The notes below the pieces were generated by a model that made no database searches, was not told the origin of the DNA, and saw only the letters and a program-made list of their open reading frames with translations. The translations under genes were made by a program, and so were the position numbers. From positions 1 to 6,421 of the forward strand of contig CAKRWX010000144.1 of the NCBI GenBank assembly GCA_934418055.1: a stretch of 6,421 nucleotides of DNA. Reading direction: 5' to 3'. Position 1 is the stretch's first letter. Every line of letters begins with the position of its first letter. Of the stretch, positions 5,223 to 6,421 are shown in pieces. This DNA comes from an uncultured Lachnospiraceae bacterium. GTDB lineage: Bacteria > Bacillota > Clostridia > Lachnospirales > Lachnospiraceae.

Positions 5223-6197
5223 TTGGGAAAGGCGGATGTTGTTACGAAAAATTACATGAGACAAAACCATGTATTTGCGGACGCATTCAATTATTTGATT
5301 TATGGAGGAGAAATGGTAATCCACGAGCAGAAACTGCGGGAGGTGGATACCACGGAGATGGCGTTGCCGTATGTGGAGCATGGTTCAGAATGGGAGACAT
5401 CAGGAAAGAAAGTAGAATATGATCTTGAAACGGTTCAGAAGTATCGGGATATTTTGAAAAGAGCAGTGATCAAACAGGATGGGAATGCTTGTTATATTCT
5501 ACTAGGTATAGAAAATCAGACGGATATCCACTATGCGATGCCGGTGAGAAACGCTATTTATGACGCATTGCAATATGGAAAACAACTTTCTGATATTGCA
5601 GCATTTCATCACAGAAATCGAAAACTGCGTGGACGAGGAGAATTCCTTTCCGGTTTTCGGAAGACTGATCGTTTGACACCAGTAATTACATTGGTGATTC
5701 ATTTTGGAGAAAAACCGTGGGATGGACCGCTATCTTTACATGAAATGATGGATATTCCGGATCCAGCGATTAAAAATCTGGTATCCGATTATCAGATCCA
5801 CTTAATTGATCCGGCCAGAATGACGCAGAAAGAACTGGAGAAGTTTTCCACAAGTCTGCGGGAAGTGCTTGGTTTTATCAAGTATTCTAGGGATAAAAAT
5901 CAATTATCAGCATTTATCCGAAAAAGTAAACAGATAGAAATTGAGCAGGAAGCGATGCTTGTAATCAAAGAAATAACGAAAACCCCATTAAAAATATCAG
6001 AACAGGAGGAGAAGGTTGATATGTGTAAAGCAATTGATGATATGATCAAGGAAAATATGGAGATTGGAAGAGCAGAAGGAGAGATTCTGGCTTTTACAAA
6101 AATGATTCGTGCGAAAAGACTAACCACAAGCGAAGCTGCTGCCATGACCGGAATGACGGAAGAAACATTTTTACAGGAAATGGAAAAAGTAAAATAG
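5223..6197 (+). CDS. Rpn-family PD-(D/E)XK nuclease / putative transposase (YhgA-like)
   Basis: 324 residues from a TTG at 5223, 8 nt after AGGAGG (5209-5214). The ATG at 5218 is closer but out of frame, and the next in-frame ATG is residue 12. I prefer TTG because the N-terminal stretch GKADVVTKNYM resembles family members as I recall them. Visible parts: an opening FADAFNYLIYGG (18-29), then a PD-(D/E)XK core with candidate residues Asp76 (KYRD) and Glu97/Gln99 in LLGIENQ, and HYAMPVRNAIYDALQY (103-118). A charged helical C-terminus follows, with DMIKENMEIGRAEGE (273-287) and a short MTGMTEETFLQEMEK-like end typical of the family. Relatives of Escherichia coli RpnA are DNA endonucleases that promote RecA-independent recombination, so a cytoplasmic DNA-cleaving role is inferred, not shown. 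Length is normal and the frame is intact. It stands next to insertion-sequence DNA, usual company for this family. Confidence 0.87.
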   Translation: MGKADVVTKNYMRQNHVFADAFNYLIYGGEMVIHEQKLREVDTTEMALPYVEHGSEWETSGKKVEYDLETVQKYRDILKRAVIKQDGNACYILLGIENQTDIHYAMPVRNAIYDALQYGKQLSDIAAFHHRNRKLRGRGEFLSGFRKTDRLTPVITLVIHFGEKPWDGPLSLHEMMDIPDPAIKNLVSDYQIHLIDPARMTQKELEKFSTSLREVLGFIKYSRDKNQLSAFIRKSKQIEIEQEAMLVIKEITKTPLKISEQEEKVDMCKAIDDMIKENMEIGRAEGEILAFTKMIRAKRLTTSEAAAMTGMTEETFLQEMEKVK

Positions 6198-6221
6198 CGA
6201 GATGAGTCGCATAAATAAAAG

Positions 6222-6253
6222 GGGCTGTCGCACTAACGTGCGGCAGCTCATTT
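6222..6253 (+). terminator. Terminator-like hairpin after the Rpn gene, at the presumed IS end
   Basis: A 12-bp stem with two G-U pairs (6222-6233 with 6238-6249) and a TAAC tetraloop. It is preceded by AAAA (6217-6220) and followed by ATTTCATATT. It ends Rpn transcription or shields the insertion sequence from read-through; the sequence cannot say which element owns it. Confidence 0.6.
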
Positions 6254-6265
6254 CATATTCCCAAC

Positions 6266-6297
6266 ACAAAACGCCGAGCTTCGAAAAGCCCGGCGTT
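6266..6297 (-). terminator. Second hairpin, terminator-like for leftward transcription
   Basis: AACGCCG (6270-6276) pairs with CGGCGTT (6291-6297); after one A-C mismatch, GCTT (6278-6281) pairs with AAGC (6286-6289) around a CGAA loop. Read on the minus strand it ends in TTTTGTG, so it would stop leftward transcription. On the plus strand there is no T-run. It lies inside the open frame leading into the transposase. Confidence 0.45.
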
Positions 6298-6299
6298 CG

Positions 6300-6421
6300 T
6301 GGTATATTCCGCTGGATTTAGAGATTTCTATTCCATCTGATGATCCGGTTCGTCTGGTAAGTGCCTTTGTGGAGGAAATGGACCTTTCTGAACTGTATAA
6401 AACTTACGGCAGGATCAGAAA
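6300..6421 (+). CDS. IS1182-family transposase, N-terminal fragment (3' end outside; start not found)
   Basis: From about 6300 the frame reads WYIPLDLEISIPSDDPVRLV, then a segment containing FVEEMDLSELY and KTYGRIRK, which is the N-terminal domain pattern of IS1182-family DDE transposases as I recall it. The frame stays open back to a TAA at 6234-6236, but there is no in-frame ATG, GTG or TTG before GTG 6369 and ATG 6378, both inside the conserved part. The GTG at 6299 is off by one base, and no ribosome-binding site is visible. The copy may be 5'-decayed or use a rare start codon. Family call is fairly secure; intactness is unknown because the gene leaves the window. Confidence 0.7.

Larger units (their letters stand above)
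6221..6421 (+). mobile_element. Left portion of an IS1182-like insertion sequence (runs off the edge)
   Basis: The coding stretch at the right edge matches the start of IS1182-family transposases as I recall them. The sequence GGGGCTGTCGCAC beginning at 6221, about 80 bp before that homology and 23 bp after the Rpn stop, looks like an insertion-sequence terminus. The right end, and hence the matching inverted repeat and target duplication, are outside the window, so the left boundary is inference. Confidence 0.5.

Noticed and set aside
5111..5422. 103-codon open frame overlapping the Rpn start.
   Set aside because: Runs in another frame across the leader and the conserved N-terminus of the Rpn protein, with no family resemblance.
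1..6421. CRISPR array, tRNA or rRNA.
   Set aside because: No regularly spaced repeats and no recognisable tRNA arms or rRNA sequence were seen on either strand.

Overview
The window looks like chromosomal DNA of a Gram-positive, obligately anaerobic Clostridia-type bacterium, most likely a Lachnospiraceae gut commensal. The reasons are the tail of a clostridial-type [FeFe]-hydrogenase, strong AGGAGG ribosome-binding sites, TG-extended -10 promoters, intrinsic terminators, a Gram-positive VanW/G5 envelope protein, a lipoprotein with a DUF3298 domain, and an Rpn-family protein of a type common in that family. All genes read on the + strand.

Left part (1-4146) is moderately GC-rich and reads as ordinary chromosome. 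It holds the C-terminal 166 codons of an [FeFe]-hydrogenase large-subunit domain (1-501); a membrane-anchored VanW-domain protein with a G5 domain and a Thr/Ser/Glu-rich tail (625-2304); and a secreted lipoprotein with a DUF4163/DUF3298 (RsiV/PdaC-like) module, a DxNxDG loop and a C-terminal module I do not recognise (2509-4146). These are separate transcription units rather than one operon. A near-consensus promoter sits on the hydrogenase stop codon and fires straight into a terminator hairpin, and the lipoprotein has a structured leader with two candidate promoters.

Right part (about 4150-6421) is clearly more A+T-rich and looks accessory. It holds an XRE-type regulator with an unrecognised C-terminal domain (4257-4880), followed by a very good intrinsic terminator; a 270-bp gap with a promoter and a foldable leader; an Rpn-family PD-(D/E)XK nuclease with a TTG start (5223-6197); two hairpins; and the N-terminal coding part of an IS1182-like transposase running off the right edge with no visible start codon. 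A 12-bp direct repeat brackets the XRE gene. Removing the segment between the copies would put the lipoprotein directly upstream of the terminator that now follows the XRE gene, which suggests the regulator is an insertion.

Functionally, the two middle genes act at the cell envelope (cell-wall-associated or membrane-anchored). The right-hand genes are a mobile/regulatory patch with no evident metabolic role. The best candidates for something undescribed are the promoter/terminator composite after the hydrogenase, the alternative-pairing leader of the lipoprotein, and the repeat-flanked XRE gene with its orphan C-terminal domain.
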